Source: Sabellastarte sp. h YS-2021 (Eukaryota > Annelida > Polychaeta > Sabellida > Sabellidae). From it: DNA of 64,000 bases. The notes beneath the pieces were generated by a model. That model was not told the DNA's origin, searched no databases, and saw only the letters and a program-made list of their open reading frames with translations. The stretch covers positions 46,195,293-46,259,292 of the forward strand of contig OZ024927.1 of the NCBI GenBank assembly GCA_964017235.1. Direction: 5' to 3'. Below, piece after piece: positions 12,359 to 22,878 of the stretch. A program made the position numbers and the translations under genes. How positions within the stretch are numbered: the stretch's first letter is position 1; every line of letters begins with the position of its first letter.

Positions 12359-13285
12359 AGGAGATATAAGGCAAAACTCCAAAGCAACTATTTTATGACC
12401 CCAGTTTGACCCATAAAGGGGGGTCGGGGGATAAAACTGACCGGCTATTTAGATTCTCCACATATGCTTTCCCAATACCTCTTAATACATCCTGAAGCTA
12501 TAAAAGCAACAATAAAGGAGATATAAGGCAAAAACTCAAAATCGGCTATTTTATGACCCCAGTTTGACCCATAAGGGGGGGTTGGGGGGTAAAACTGACC
12601 GGCTATTTAGACTCTCCATATATGCTTTCCCAATACCTCTTAATACATTCTGAAGCTATGAAAGCAACAATAAAGGAGATATAAGGCAAAAACTCAAAAT
12701 CAGCTATTTTATGACCCCAGTTTGACCCATAAGGGGGGGCCGGGGGGTAAAACTGACCGGCTATTTAGATTCTCCACATATGCTTTCCCAATACCTCTTA
12801 ATACATTCTGAAGCTATAAATGCAACAATGAAGGAGATATAAGGCAAAAACTCCAAAGCAGCTATTTATGACCCCAGTTTGGCTCATAAGGGGGGGTCGG
12901 GGGGTAAAACTGACTGGCTATTTAGACTCTCCACATATGCTTTCCCAATACCTCTTAATATATTCTGAAGCTATAAAAGTAACAATAAAGGAGATATAAG
13001 GCAAAAACTCAAAATCGGCTATTTTATGACCCCAGTTTGACCCATAAGGGGGGGGGGGGGGTAAAACTGACCGGCTATTTAGACTCTCCATATGTGCTTT
13101 CCCAATACCTCTTAATACATTCTGAAGCTATAAAAGCAACAATAAAGGAGATATAAGGCAAAAACTCAGAATCAGCTATTTTATGACCCCAGTTAAACTG
13201 TTAAACTTTGACCCATAAGGGGGGGCCGTGGGGTAAAACTGACCAGCTATTTAGACTCTCCACATATGGTTTCCTATTACCTCCC
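12353..13285. repeat. 158-bp tandem array with G-runs
   Basis: Six monomers; aataaaggagatata-type phrases start at about 12353, 12511, 12669, 12827, 12984 and 13141 (157-158 bp). Each contains 'cccagtttgacccataa' followed by two G-runs of 6 or more, reaching a continuous run of about 12 Gs near 13,050. The G-runs vary in length between monomers as expected for slippage. Confidence 0.92.
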
Positions 13286-13736
13286 AGTACATTTTATAGC
13301 TCTAAATGCAAAACTTAAGAAGATAATAGGGGGGTTGGCCTAAATTTAAGGCTTTCAGATTGGAAGGTGGCAGAAAATCACTCATAAATGAGACATTTTT
13401 CAAGGGATTGCTCCCAAAATCTAATCAGCTCGCGTTTTCGATAGTATGAACAGGTGTGTCAAATTATAAGGCTGTGTAGCAAGTAGTTTTTCCTGAACTG
13501 CGATGACGGGGGGTGTACTTCAAAAAATTGTTTTTAATCATGTGACCTTCATAAAGGTCAAAGGTCAAATTTAAGCATGCAGAAAAATTTTCCCACGCCT
13601 AAGGTATATTACTGCCAAATATGGTTTGAAACCTTCTAATAATAAGGGAGATATTCAAGGGAGACCATAATGCGGCGGCGGCAGTGAGGAAACTGAGGCA
13701 AAAACAAGTAAGCGCCCTTTCAGGGACGTTTAATTA
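13286..13736 (+). mobile_element. 3' flank and hairpin terminus of the 158-bp element
   Basis: Unique sequence after the array; its last 200 bp resemble 11,780-11,980 (aaaggtcaaaggt, gggagatattcaagggaga, GCG run) and end in an imperfect hairpin (gcgccc at 13712, gggacgt at 13723) plus TTAATTA at about 13,730-13,736. Same terminal design as at 7414 and 11,980. No coding potential. Confidence 0.55.
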
Positions 13737-13957
13737 GTCAAAATTTTTGACGTTTTTGACTCCCCAGAGCATAATTCTGACTCCTGGGTTACCAAAATAA
13801 TAGGTGGCCAGATCTCTGCCATAGCAAGCTACTTGCAAAGTTTAACAGAAATCCCAAAAGAAATGTGGCTTGTAGGTTGAACACAAGAAAATCTCTGCGG
13901 ACGCGGACAGAGACGTTGACCATGCGTGATCCATAGTGTCCCCGCTTTTCGGGGATA
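13737..13957. other. non-coding stretch ending in a CCCCG hairpin
   Basis: No gene seen. It ends with cccCG-CTTTT-CGgggg-type arms (13940-13954) followed by ATATAATAA, another copy of the hairpin-plus-AT-tail design. The LINE remnant begins right after it. Confidence 0.45.
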
Positions 13958-14060
13958 TAATAATATTGTGTTAAATATAGAGCAAATTAGCCATAACAAC
14001 CCAAAACAATTCTGGAAAAAGATTAAAGATATGGGTCTGAAAAAAATCAAATCTCCCCAC
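13958..14060 (+). pseudogene. LINE ORF2 linker fragment, 5' piece
   Basis: A short open stretch reads IEQISHNNPKQFWKKIKDMG in frame, the characteristic segment between endonuclease and RT domains of CR1/L1-type ORF2 proteins (asparagine-proline, then FWK.I...G). It stops at a TAG after about 30 residues. A matching downstream piece is at 14,623-14,830; the gap is an insertion. Confidence 0.6.
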
Positions 14061-14622
14061 TGTCAAAAATAGAAAAAAATAGCATCAGAGATGCCCGTAA
14101 CCCACAGCCTGGGGAAATAGTTTTAAACACCAAGAGATATAGAAGTAGTGAAACAGTACAAAGATCGGGATACTTTCAGAGCAGTGTCAGTTATATTATG
14201 GTCTAATTGATGTTTAAGTAGAGAAAATAACATCTAAGAGAAACAAAATGTATTCAAAGATAAAGTATTAAAACAAGACAATTCAATAGCAAGATGACAG
14301 CATTAATCAGTAAACTTGATGCATACCTACAACCCCTAAGCAATGTCCCTACCAACTATCACCTTCCTACACTTCACAGTTTCAGAGATATTGCCTGGAC
14401 AAAATTTTAAAGATCAAGGTCACTACGGCAAGGTCAAATGTCAAATCAAGGTCACTCCATGACTTTGCACACCTACAACCCCCAATCAATGTCCCTACTA
14501 AGTATCAACTTCCTACACCTTACAGTTTCTGAGATACAGGCCGGACAAACTTTTCCCACCGCCTGCCCATCCGGACAACATGGATGAAAACAATACCCCG
14601 ACAGCTCTTAAGGGCTGTAGGG
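14061..14622. mobile_element. hairpin-ended insert splitting a LINE remnant
   Basis: This non-coding stretch separates two pieces of one LINE linker region. It contains the phrase 'aaggtcaaatgtcaaatcaagg' (partial tandem duplication at about 14,425-14,450) and 'cagtttc(a/t)gagata' twice (about 14,380 and 14,520). It ends with ACAGC...GCTGT arms (14601-14618), and the coding frame of the LINE resumes at about 14,623-14,628. Its left boundary is uncertain to within about 60 bp. Related text recurs at 15,240-15,325. Confidence 0.45.
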
Positions 14623-14830
14623 TAAAAATGGAAACATTAATACTGACCAAAAAGAAGTTTTGAATATTCGGAAAAGAGACTTTGAAGACATATACAATCC
14701 TAAATTCAGTACCACAAATGAAGCTTTTATGGAAGAAATAAAATCTGAAATTTCTGACATGGAAAATAGTATAAACTTAAATACTAGTGCTGTAAGTCGT
14801 CAAGAAATACTAGAGTCGACGCGTCGGAAC
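14623..14830 (+). pseudogene. LINE ORF2 linker fragment, 3' piece
   Basis: One frame from about 14,628 is open for some 64 residues and includes DFEDIYNPKFSTTNEAFMEE, matching the DF..LYN....D..F pattern that precedes the RT domain in CR1/L1-type ORF2. It ends in frame disruption near an artificial-looking gtcgacgcgtcgg palindrome at about 14,815. The RT domain itself is missing. Confidence 0.6.
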
Positions 14831-15600
14831 TAATAGATGACGGTGAACAGACGAAAGTCACACCAGTGTTGATCAAGGACTTCAGAAGAAATATGTTTTA
14901 TTAATTAGCCGGTTTTAAATAAAAAAAGAATTTTTGTAGTTTGATCTCTGACCCTAGCCAATAAAGTACTGAATCTCGCGAGAATTTATATTTGCGGTTA
15001 AAATATTGAGGGAAGCAGCCATTGTTGTTTCCACTTGAAAGCCGTGACAACTTAAAAATGTGATTGCTTTCTTTTAAAATGCTAATTATCATAAGATTTT
15101 ATTAGGTAGGTAATATTTTGGTGTACTATAAAGGTTTTGATGAAAAATCGATCTTTATAATGTATGAACCGACGTGTCGTAATGTCAACACTCACGACCG
15201 ACTATGACCAAGTCGAGCCGTGTCGTTACTGCACTATTAAATACGCTTTCTGAGATATAGCCTCGACAAGATTTTATAGGTCAAGGTCACTACGGCAAGC
15301 TCAAAGGTCAAATCAAAGTCACACCATCAGTGTTGAATCTAGAAATTTTGAAATGTGGGGGCAGTTCCACCCCATGTCCGAAAAACGTGGGGGCTTGGTC
15401 AATAAAAATGGGAACTTGTACCTCCGCCAAAGAGCGATAAATTTCAGAAGCATTTGTCTGTCCGTATGTTTGTTAGCAGGATTACACATATGCTACTGTA
15501 TGGATCTTCGTGAAAAAAATAGAAGATGGAACCTGATCCAACTTGGATCCCATTTAATTTTCTTACTTATCTGGATCACTGCTTGGATAAAAAAAATATC
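14831..15600. other. no gene recognised
   Basis: Reading frames of 63 and 90 residues occur but show no recognisable domain or codon pattern. 15,240-15,325 repeats the 'gagatat.gcc..gacaa.attttaaaggtcaaggtcactacggcaa' text of the insert at 14.4 kb, so at least part is element-derived. Confidence 0.5.
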
Positions 15601-15604
15601 AAAG

Positions 15605-15880
15605 ACCTGGGGCCGTATTCTATAACAATACTTTTCTAGCAATATTTTTCAAATAGAAGTGCCTCGATGAAAGATCAAATACTTTAAACTTAGGAACTCA
15701 TGGCCATAGCACCAAAGGCATTAATATTCATGAGAAGATATGAGGTCATAGATTTCCATTGGGGTTTTCTAGCAATATTTTATAACATGGAAGCCTCAAC
15801 AAAGATCTAACACTTTAAACCTGAGAACTCACGGCCACAGCACCCAACTCATTAATATTCATGAGAAGATATGAGGTAAA
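15605..15880 (-). repeat. two monomers of a ~133-bp repeat
   Basis: Two direct copies (gaactcatgg near 15,693 and gaactcacgg near 15,826, 133 bp apart), each ending 'ttaatattcatgagaagata'. Reverse-complement copies of the same unit lie at 43,950-44,341 and 48,069-48,180, so this is a dispersed tandem repeat family. Confidence 0.8.
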
Positions 15881-16300
15881 AGACATGATGTATAAACTGG
15901 TTCAAAAGTACTGTATTGTTGTTATTATCTGATGTTTGCATCATCCACTTTAAAGGATTCTCGCGAAACGGTCGGTGCCCCTCCATTTTGTAAACATGCG
16001 GGATCACATCTTCTATCGAATGCGCCGAATATACCGAATTGCGGGTTAGTACTAAAACTCGCAAGATATCGTGTATCCCGCGCTCTAGAAGCATCACTGT
16101 ATTTTATCTTATAAATGTTTTAATAAAGCCCTTGTAACATGTGACAAAATGCTAAACAAGCAATGTGTCAGCTGTGTGTTTTGAGTTTCAGAGTAGAAGT
16201 GAAAAGAAGAAAAGGACACAAAAGTTATGCCCTGCAAATGGTATTCAGAAGTAAAGTACCAAGTTAACTGGTAAGGTGTACAATTTAGGTGGAAAACATA
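15881..16300. other. no gene recognised
   Basis: Three frames of 60-81 residues overlap on both strands without domain-like content. Nothing else is supported before the 155-bp array resumes at about 16,300. Confidence 0.5.
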
Positions 16301-16793
16301 TTTAAACAAAATACTGTAAGTGCAATAGTTTTCGAGTTACAACTGACTTACTCAACAGTGAGAATCTCAAATTAGCTTTTGCTCAGCTATGCAATCAGTT
16401 AAGGAGCTGTAATTTTACTGTGGTATAGCTGACCCAAAAGTAGGTGAATAATATATTTAAAGAAATACTGTAAATGCAATAGTTTTCAAGATACAACTGA
16501 TTCGCTCAACAGTGAGAACCTGAAAGTACCTATTACTCAGCTATGCAATGAGCAACAGGTCTGCAATTTTAATATTTTATAGCTGGCTCAAAAGTAGTAG
16601 GTTAATAATATATTTAAACAAAATATTGTATATGCAATAGTTTTCAAGTTACAACTTATTTACTCAAAACTGAAAACCTGAAAGTACCTATTGTTCAGCT
16701 ATGCAATGAGCAATAGGTCTACAAATTCACTATGTTATAGCTGACCCATAAATAGGTGAAAAACATATTTAAACAGAAAACTCTAAATGCAAT

Positions 16794-17083
16794 TGGGGGT
16801 GTGATGGTACCAGATTTTCTAGTTCGGGATTCCGCCAATGTAAAACCGCCCCGATTCTGGGATACCGAAAATGTTTTAGTTTCAGCATTTCCCCTATCGA
16901 ATAGACTTACAAACAGGAAGTGATTTTCCATAATCCACAACATGGCAGTTTTTCTCAAAGAAATCACTATAAATGCATTGAAATCTAGTGAAAAAACAGG
17001 GAATACTTTACAATTTCTTCAGATTCAGGTATTTCAGTATTTTTGTCTCGATACTGGTATACCACCACTACCGACTTGCCCCA
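16794..17083. mobile_element. 290-bp TIR element in the satellite
   Basis: Inserted into a 155-bp monomer, with aaatgcaat on both sides (16785-16793 and 17084-17092), a likely 9-bp (at least 7-bp) target duplication. Ends are TGGGG...CCCCA with imperfect inverted arms (gtgatggtaccag on the left, ctggtataccaccac on the right). No coding sequence. A 9-bp duplication would suit a Mutator-type transposase; the superfamily is not settled. Confidence 0.65.
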
Positions 17084-17194
17084 AAATGCAATAGTTTTCA
17101 AATTACAACTGATTTACTCAACAGTGAGAACCAGAAAGTAACTATTGCTTAGCTATGCCATGACCTACATGTCTGCAACTTTACTACCTTATAG

Positions 17195-17711
17195 TAGGGC
17201 TGCAAGCGAGCCCGAAAATGTGCCTCGATTCCTCGTTTTGAAAGAACCGACTCGGCCTCAATTAATCGCTTGGTTATTGCCCACAAAATAAACTGCACCA
17301 TATTTTGACATATTACACCTTATAAACTTATTAAAATGCACACAACAGGAAATAATGTTGATAATTCATTGAAATTTAGAATAAATACGCATCTATAATG
17401 AAAAAAAAACAGGAACGTTTAACCATTTTAATATTGCGAGATTTGAGCGTCTTCGAAATGTTATCTTATAAAAACATTGTTACGCGAAAATTTAAAGTTT
17501 GTAAATGCTTAAAATATAAAAACTGAAAACGGAAACACCTTACATTAGTAAAATATACAAATATGTTCATATCTTTAAAGAAAAATCTAATTTTGTAGTC
17601 GATTTAATGTCTATTTTTAGTTGTTTTTGAAGACCCGGTTCACTTTTCTTGACTCGAGTATTAGACTGAATCGTTTCGTTTCCGAGTAACCGAAGAATCG
17701 TTGCAGCCTTA
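17195..17711. mobile_element. non-autonomous hAT element
   Basis: Ends TAGGGCTGCAA and, inverted, TAAGGCTGCAA (10 of 11 matching), a typical hAT terminus. It is flanked by an 8-bp duplication CCTTATAG (17187-17194 and 17712-17719), the hAT target-site length. The insertion interrupts the satellite phrase ...ttatagctgaccc. The 517-bp interior is AT-rich and non-coding. Confidence 0.85.
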
Positions 17712-18241
17712 CCTTATAGCTGACCCAAAAGTAGATGAATAACATATTTAAACAAAATACTGTAAACGCAATAGTTTTCAAGTTACAACTGATTTACTCA
17801 ACAGTTAGAACATGAAAGTAGCTATTGCTCTGCTATGCCATGAGCTACATCTCTGCAATTTCACTATGTTATAGCTGACTAAAAAGTAGGTAAATAACAT
17901 ATTTAAAGAAAATACTCCAAATACAATAGTTGTCAACTGATTTACTCAACAGAGAACCTGAAAGTAGCTATTGCTCAGCTTTTCAATGAGCTACATGTCT
18001 GCAATTTTACTATGACCCATAAGTAGGTGAATAACATATTTAAACAAAATTCTCTAAATGGAGCAGTTTTCAAGTTACAACTGACTTCTTCAACAGTGTG
18101 AACCTGAAACTAGCTATTGCTCAGCTTTGCAATGAGGTACAGGTCTGCAATTTCACTATCTTATAGCTGACCCAAAAGTGGATGAACCACATATTTAAAC
18201 AAAATACTCTAAATGCAATAGTTTAGAAGTTCCAACTGATT

Positions 18242-18537
18242 TGCCACTGTGGCCTAGCAGGTAACACACTCACCTAGGAGCACAGAGGCACATTTATAGT
18301 GGCTTGGACTTAAAATGGCGGTCCTCTGTCATTAGGTCCTATCCCCAGTGGCAGGCTAAAGAACCTCAAAGACATTGATAAATGGTCATCCTTGAGCCTC
18401 TGTCTTTCAGTTAGGGGAATACAAGTCACTTGAGAGATTGGACTGTACTTTGTTCAGTCGGATGGGTCAAATGGCGCTTTGATTCCTGTAGTATATGGAG
18501 ATATTGCGCAGAGTATAAAAACCTAATACAATACAAT
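18242..18537 (+). mobile_element. tRNA-derived SINE
   Basis: Starts gccactgtggcctagcagg, an A-box-like tRNA head (TGGCCTAGCAGG), and ends with a tandem (aatac) tail ...ctaatacaatacaat before satellite sequence resumes with ttgctcaactctg. About 296 bp. Orientation is plus. The B-box is degenerate. Family not identified. Confidence 0.65.
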
Positions 18538-18648
18538 TTGCTCAACTCTGAAAACCTGAAAGTAGCAAAAGGACCTACAACTAGAAATAGGACGCCCTGT
18601 TGATAGTAGATGCGACATATGAATAGAAACAGAATAGCATAGAAGAAC

Positions 18649-20240
18649 ACACATTATCATGTGTAATGTCCACCCCATGAACCTTTTGCCAAAATTGTAC
18701 AGTAGTCTTACAAGACCCTGTTTCATTTGTAAAATATATCAATGATGCTTAAATATTTATTAGTGTACATGTAAATTATTTCAGCTTCATGCCTTTTTGC
18801 ATTGGTTGGGTCGAAAATTTTGACGAAGTCACTCTATCTTGCACAGTTAAGAAGATAGAAGCAAATTTGTTTTTCTATTTTCAGGAAAAATTCGAAAATT
18901 CAAAATGGCCGCCATTTTTGGGAAGAGGAAAATTTTTTGAAAATTGCCAAGAGTACATTTCTTAGATACCCTATGAGTCGAAAATTTCAACGAAATAACT
19001 CTATTTTGCATAGTTAAAGAGATAGAAGCAAATTTGTGTTTTTCCATTTTGGGTAAAAATCCAAAAATTCAAAATGGCCGCCATATATGGGGAGGGGAAA
19101 TTTTTTTGTACATTTCTTAGATACCCTGAGTCGAAAATTTCGACGAAATCGCTCTATCTCACACGGTTAAGGAGATAGGAGCAAATTTGTGTTTTGCCAT
19201 TTTTGGGGAAAATTCAAAAATTCAAAATGGCCGCCATTTTTGGGGAGGGGAAATTTTTTTGAAAATTACTAAGGGTACATTTCTTAGATACCCTGTGGGT
19301 CGAAAATTTCGACGAAATCGCTCTATCTCGCACGGTTAAGGAGATAGAATCAATTTTGTGTTTTGCCATTTCGGGCAAAAATTTGAAAATTCAAAATGGC
19401 CGCCATATGTGGGGAGGGGAAAATTTTTTGAAAATTGCCAAGAGTACATTTCTTAGATACCCCGAGGGTTGAAAATTTCGACGAAATCGCTCTATCTTGC
19501 ACGCTTAAGGAGATAGAAGCAAATTCGTGTTTTGCCATTTTTGGCAAAAATTCAAAATGGCCGCCATTTTTGAGAAGGGGAAAATTTTTTGAAAATTGCA
19601 AGGAGTACATTCCTTAGATACCATGTGGGTCGAAAATTTCGACGAAATCGCTATATCTCGCACGGTTAAGGAGATAGAATCAAATTCGTGTTTTGCCATT
19701 TTTGGCAAACATTCGAAAATTCAAAATGGCCGCCATTTTTGGGAGGGGAAATTTTTTTGAAAATTGCAAAGCGTACATTCCTTAGATACCCTGTGGGCCG
19801 AAAATTTCGCTCTATCTCGCACGGTTTAGGAGATATGAGCACATTTGCCTTTTTCAGTATTCAAAATAGCCAATTACTCATTTATTTAATTACTCACTCA
19901 TCTATGAAGCAATTACCCCCAAAAGCAATCCCATACAAGCTATTAACCCAATGAACCTCCATACCAAATTTCAGAAAGATAGGCTTAATAGCATTCCTTA
20001 AAATGTCTGGAAACCAAAGAGATACTCAAAAGTAGCAAAGTAGCTATTACTCAGTTAGCTATAGAGCTATCATCACCAAAAGCAATCCCATACAAGCTAT
20101 TAACCCAATAAACCTGCATGCCAAATTTGGTAAAGATAGGATAAGAACTGTTGCCTAAAATGTCTGGAAACCAAGTGGGACGCCGGACGGCGGAAAAAGC
20201 AAAAATAATATGTCCACCCCCCAGTGGGTGGACATAATTA
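18649..20240 (+). mobile_element. Helentron-like element with 168-bp-type array
   Basis: 5' palindrome ACACAT-tatc-ATGTGT (18649-18664) followed by aatgtccacccc; 3' hairpin gtccaccc (20212) / gggtggac (20226-20233) followed by ATAATTA ending at 20,240. The 5' gtccaccc is inverted at the 3' end. The plan is the same as in 4266-7414 with an unrelated terminal sequence. Interior: an array of about seven monomers, then a flank with 'accaaaagcaatcccatacaagc'-type text present twice (about 19,918 and 20,076). Satellite resumes at about 20,241. The stretch 18,560-18,648 before the palindrome is not explained. Confidence 0.6.
18790..19860. repeat. 168-bp-type array, diverged copy with YY1-like palindrome
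   Basis: Monomers of about 165-175 bp with 'cgaaaatttcgacgaaatcgctctatct' split by small changes and, in each, attcaaaatggccgccat. Homologous to the 5.9-7.0 kb array, but gcaatttttgcg is replaced by gccatttttggg/c and the last part differs. Short frames of 60-88 residues on both strands come from the repeat. Confidence 0.88.
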
Positions 20241-20744
20241 CGCTAGGTTATAGCTAACACAAAAATTGGTGAAAGATAAATTTAAACAAAATTCTTTAAA
20301 TGCAATAGTTTTCGAGTTACAACTGATTTACTCAACAGTGAGGACCTGAAAGTAGCTATTGCTCAGCTATGCAACAGCTACAGGTCTGCAATTTCACTAT
20401 GTTATAGCTGACTGAAAAGTAAGTGAATAACCTATTTAAAGAAAATACTCTAAATGCAATAGTTGTCCAGTTACAAGTCATTTACTCAACAGTGAGAACC
20501 TTAAAGTAGCTATTGCTGAGTTATGCAATGAGCGACAGGTCTGCAATTTCACTACATTATAGCTAACTGAAAAGTAGGTGAATAACATATGTAAAGAAAA
20601 TACTGTAAATGCAACAGTTTTCAAGCTACAATGGATTTACTCAACAGTAAGAAACCAAAAAAAGCTATTGCTCAGCTTTGCAATGAGCTACCGGACTGCA
20701 ATTTCACTATGTTATAGCTGACCCAAAAGTAGGTGAATAACATA

Positions 20745-21182
20745 CCGTCATTTCTGTAATAATAGCCCCGGGGCTATGTATTTTCTAAAGAGGGGGCCCT
20801 TATTAGAACAACATGTAGAAGTATAAAAATTTTCCATTCAATGAAATATCCACCTTTAAATAATTGAATTATGTTGTGTTTTCAGTATTTTCAAAGTTTA
20901 CTTTTTTCTGTAGGTGTAGTGGTTAACAAACATGGCTGAAAAAGTCAAAAGTGTAAGGTATTTTACTGCACATTCTTGGCTGGACACAGCTACTGTAAAA
21001 CCATAAGAGATAATATTTATGTATGTTTTATTATGATTTCACTACATTGGTATAATATATAAAATCCAGACAGAAAAACGGTCAAATTTATTGGGCATTT
21101 TAAATTTCAGTAACATATGCTTCAATTTCTGACCCTCAGTCTCTGACATTTGGGGGGGGGGCTTTTATTACAGAAATTACAG
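20745..21182. mobile_element. Tc1/mariner-type MITE with TA duplication
   Basis: Inserted at the TA of the satellite phrase aacatatttaaac, which is found split: aacaTA at 20743-20744 and TAtttaaac at 21183-21184. Inverted termini ccgtcatttctgtaataa / ttattacagaaattacag extend about 25 bp with few mismatches. A run of about 9 Gs and a ccccgggg palindrome lie near the ends. Non-coding, 438 bp. Confidence 0.82.
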
Positions 21183-21560
21183 TATTTAAACAAAATACTC
21201 TAAATGAAATAGTTTTCAAGTTACAACTGATTTACTCAACAGTGATAACCTCAAATTAGCTATTACTCAGCTATGCAATGAGCTACAGGTCTAAAAGTTT
21301 ACTATGCTGTAGCTAACCCAAAAGTAGCTGAATGATATAATTTTACAAAATTCACTAAATGCAATAGTTTTCAAGTTACAAGTGATTAAGTAAGGTACTG
21401 AAGAGTTAGAAAGTAGCTATTACTCACTTAGCTATGGGAATAGATGCCCAAGTTACTCACCATGTTTCAGCTATGGAAAAAGTAGCTGAATAATATATTT
21501 TAACAAAATCCTCTAAATGCAATACTTATCCACTTATAAGTGATTTAGTGCATCATTTCA

Positions 21561-21945
21561 TGAGTTTTAATGCATTAAAAATTATTTAAAAAGTTCATAA
21601 AAAAATAATTAAGAAAGATCGAAGTCTTAAACTCATACAAGGGTATGTACCCGTGGCCTAGTACATTTGTACAAGATTAGAGAGAAATCCCTTCAATAGT
21701 CAATGAGAAAATTGTGATTAAGTGTTGAAATATTCACAGTTTGGTTGGTAGTACCTCGCTTCTAACAGCTCTTGGGAACAGACGAACACACAGATCTGCA
21801 TGGATTTTACAATTTATCATCCTTGATAGATAAGGTATCTTTTAAAAGTAACAGCATGTCTCTAGGTCTTGTACCTTTGGAGATGTTCACGCAGACACAT
21901 ATGCAGACTCTGCAGAGTGATGTCATAATGTCAGCTGACATAAAA
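21561..21945 (+). mobile_element. 3' tail of the 155-bp element, uninterrupted copy
   Basis: Follows the array directly; closely similar to 2165-2216 joined to 11,981-12,335. Ends with a single GTCAGCTGAC followed by ATAAAAA, where the first copy has two. A 73-residue frame across it (21772-21993) is not supported as a gene. Confidence 0.65.
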
Positions 21946-22318
21946 ATGAGGTTAAAGAACAAACACTTCATAATCACGAGCCGAACATATTAATATTCAA
22001 ATATGCATAGAAAATACATTAGGTCATGGAATCTTGTGGCGTTTCCCCAATATTTTATATGAATTTTATGTGTGAGTTGTTGGGTGTGAGCTGTTTTGGT
22101 CGCGATTAGACCGATTAATCTGTCTCTCAGCCAATATTTAACAGATGGATGTAATGACGAGAGACTGATGGCATAAGTATGCAAAAAACATAAACGTCCT
22201 GAAGGGCAACAAATGGCACACATCCCGACAGGATTCCTGACATTAAACATGTACTAGGCTACCACCTTGAGTATCAAGGATGTGCCCCTCATTAAAAGAA
22301 ATAAACTTTTTGCATAGT
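21946..22318. other. no gene recognised
   Basis: AT-rich; an 86-residue minus-strand frame (21990-22250) has no domain-like features. Nothing else seen. Confidence 0.5.
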
Positions 22319-22539
22319 TAGTGATCGTGGACCAATTCACGCCCATGTACAAGTTCACGCCCACCCCTGAATTTATCCAAAACAATCACAGTTAAACAAT
22401 ATATTACAAATGTATATGATCAATTTGATTATTATCTATGATGTGGTAAACATCTTCTCTATGAAAAATTAGAAATCTTCAAGAAAATTGGGGGTGGGCC
22501 TGAATTGGTACCCAGGTGTGAATTGGTCCACCACCACTA
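22319..22539. mobile_element. 221-bp palindromic MITE, copy type 1
   Basis: Inverted arms of about 55 bp (22319-22373 and 22485-22539) with TA at both outer ends (TAGTG...CACTA). Each arm contains two short direct repeats: on the left caattcacgccca and aagttcacgccca. The arms match at most positions. Another right arm of this type (gaattggttcaccaccactag) stands alone at 23,091-23,112. Confidence 0.75.
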
Positions 22540-22657
22540 ATGGATATATTTACCAAAATTTATTTCACTTGCAAAATTTCATCATTGTTTATACAAACAG
22601 GAAGTGCAGAAAAAGTGTCTATATTACTGCAAACACAGAAAATTGTGTTCCTGCATC

Positions 22658-22878
22658 TACTGCTCAGCCAGTGAATTTCGTCACCCCAGTGAAGTTCGTC
22701 ACCTGCCGTAAAAATGCTCAAGGATAGGCAATATTCATATTTAAATAAATGGAATAGCTGCTTTCAGCAACAAGGTATACATGTGTGCTGATAGTTCACA
22801 GCAAAAACTCTTTAATACTGCCATAAAATGCAGGTGACGAACTTCACTGGGGTGACGAAATTCACTGGCCGACCAGTA
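22658..22878. mobile_element. 221-bp palindromic MITE, copy type 2
   Basis: A perfect 40-bp inverted repeat (22667-22706 and 22830-22869) extends with two mismatches to TACTG...CAGTA at 22658 and 22878. Each arm holds a tandem pair, cagtgaatttcgtcacc and cagtgaagttcgtcacc. Same length and design as the element 119 bp upstream but a different sequence. The 79-residue frame 22488-22727 crossing both is an artefact. Confidence 0.82.

Larger units (their letters stand above)
16301..21560. repeat. 155-bp satellite, second and older block, interrupted
   Basis: Diverged monomers of the same family as 1-2165 ('gcaatagttttcaagttacaa', 'gttatagctgacccaaaagtag'). Array sequence occupies about 16,301-16,793, 17,084-17,194, 17,712-18,241, 18,538-18,560, 20,241-20,744 and 21,183-21,560. 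The interruptions are annotated separately; because the uninterrupted monomer is known, they show their insertion points cleanly. Divergence and the number of insertions indicate greater age than the first block. Confidence 0.88.

Noticed and set aside
15353..15625. 90-residue plus-strand frame
   Set aside because: No domain, splice signal or biased codon use; the upstream text belongs to an element flank.
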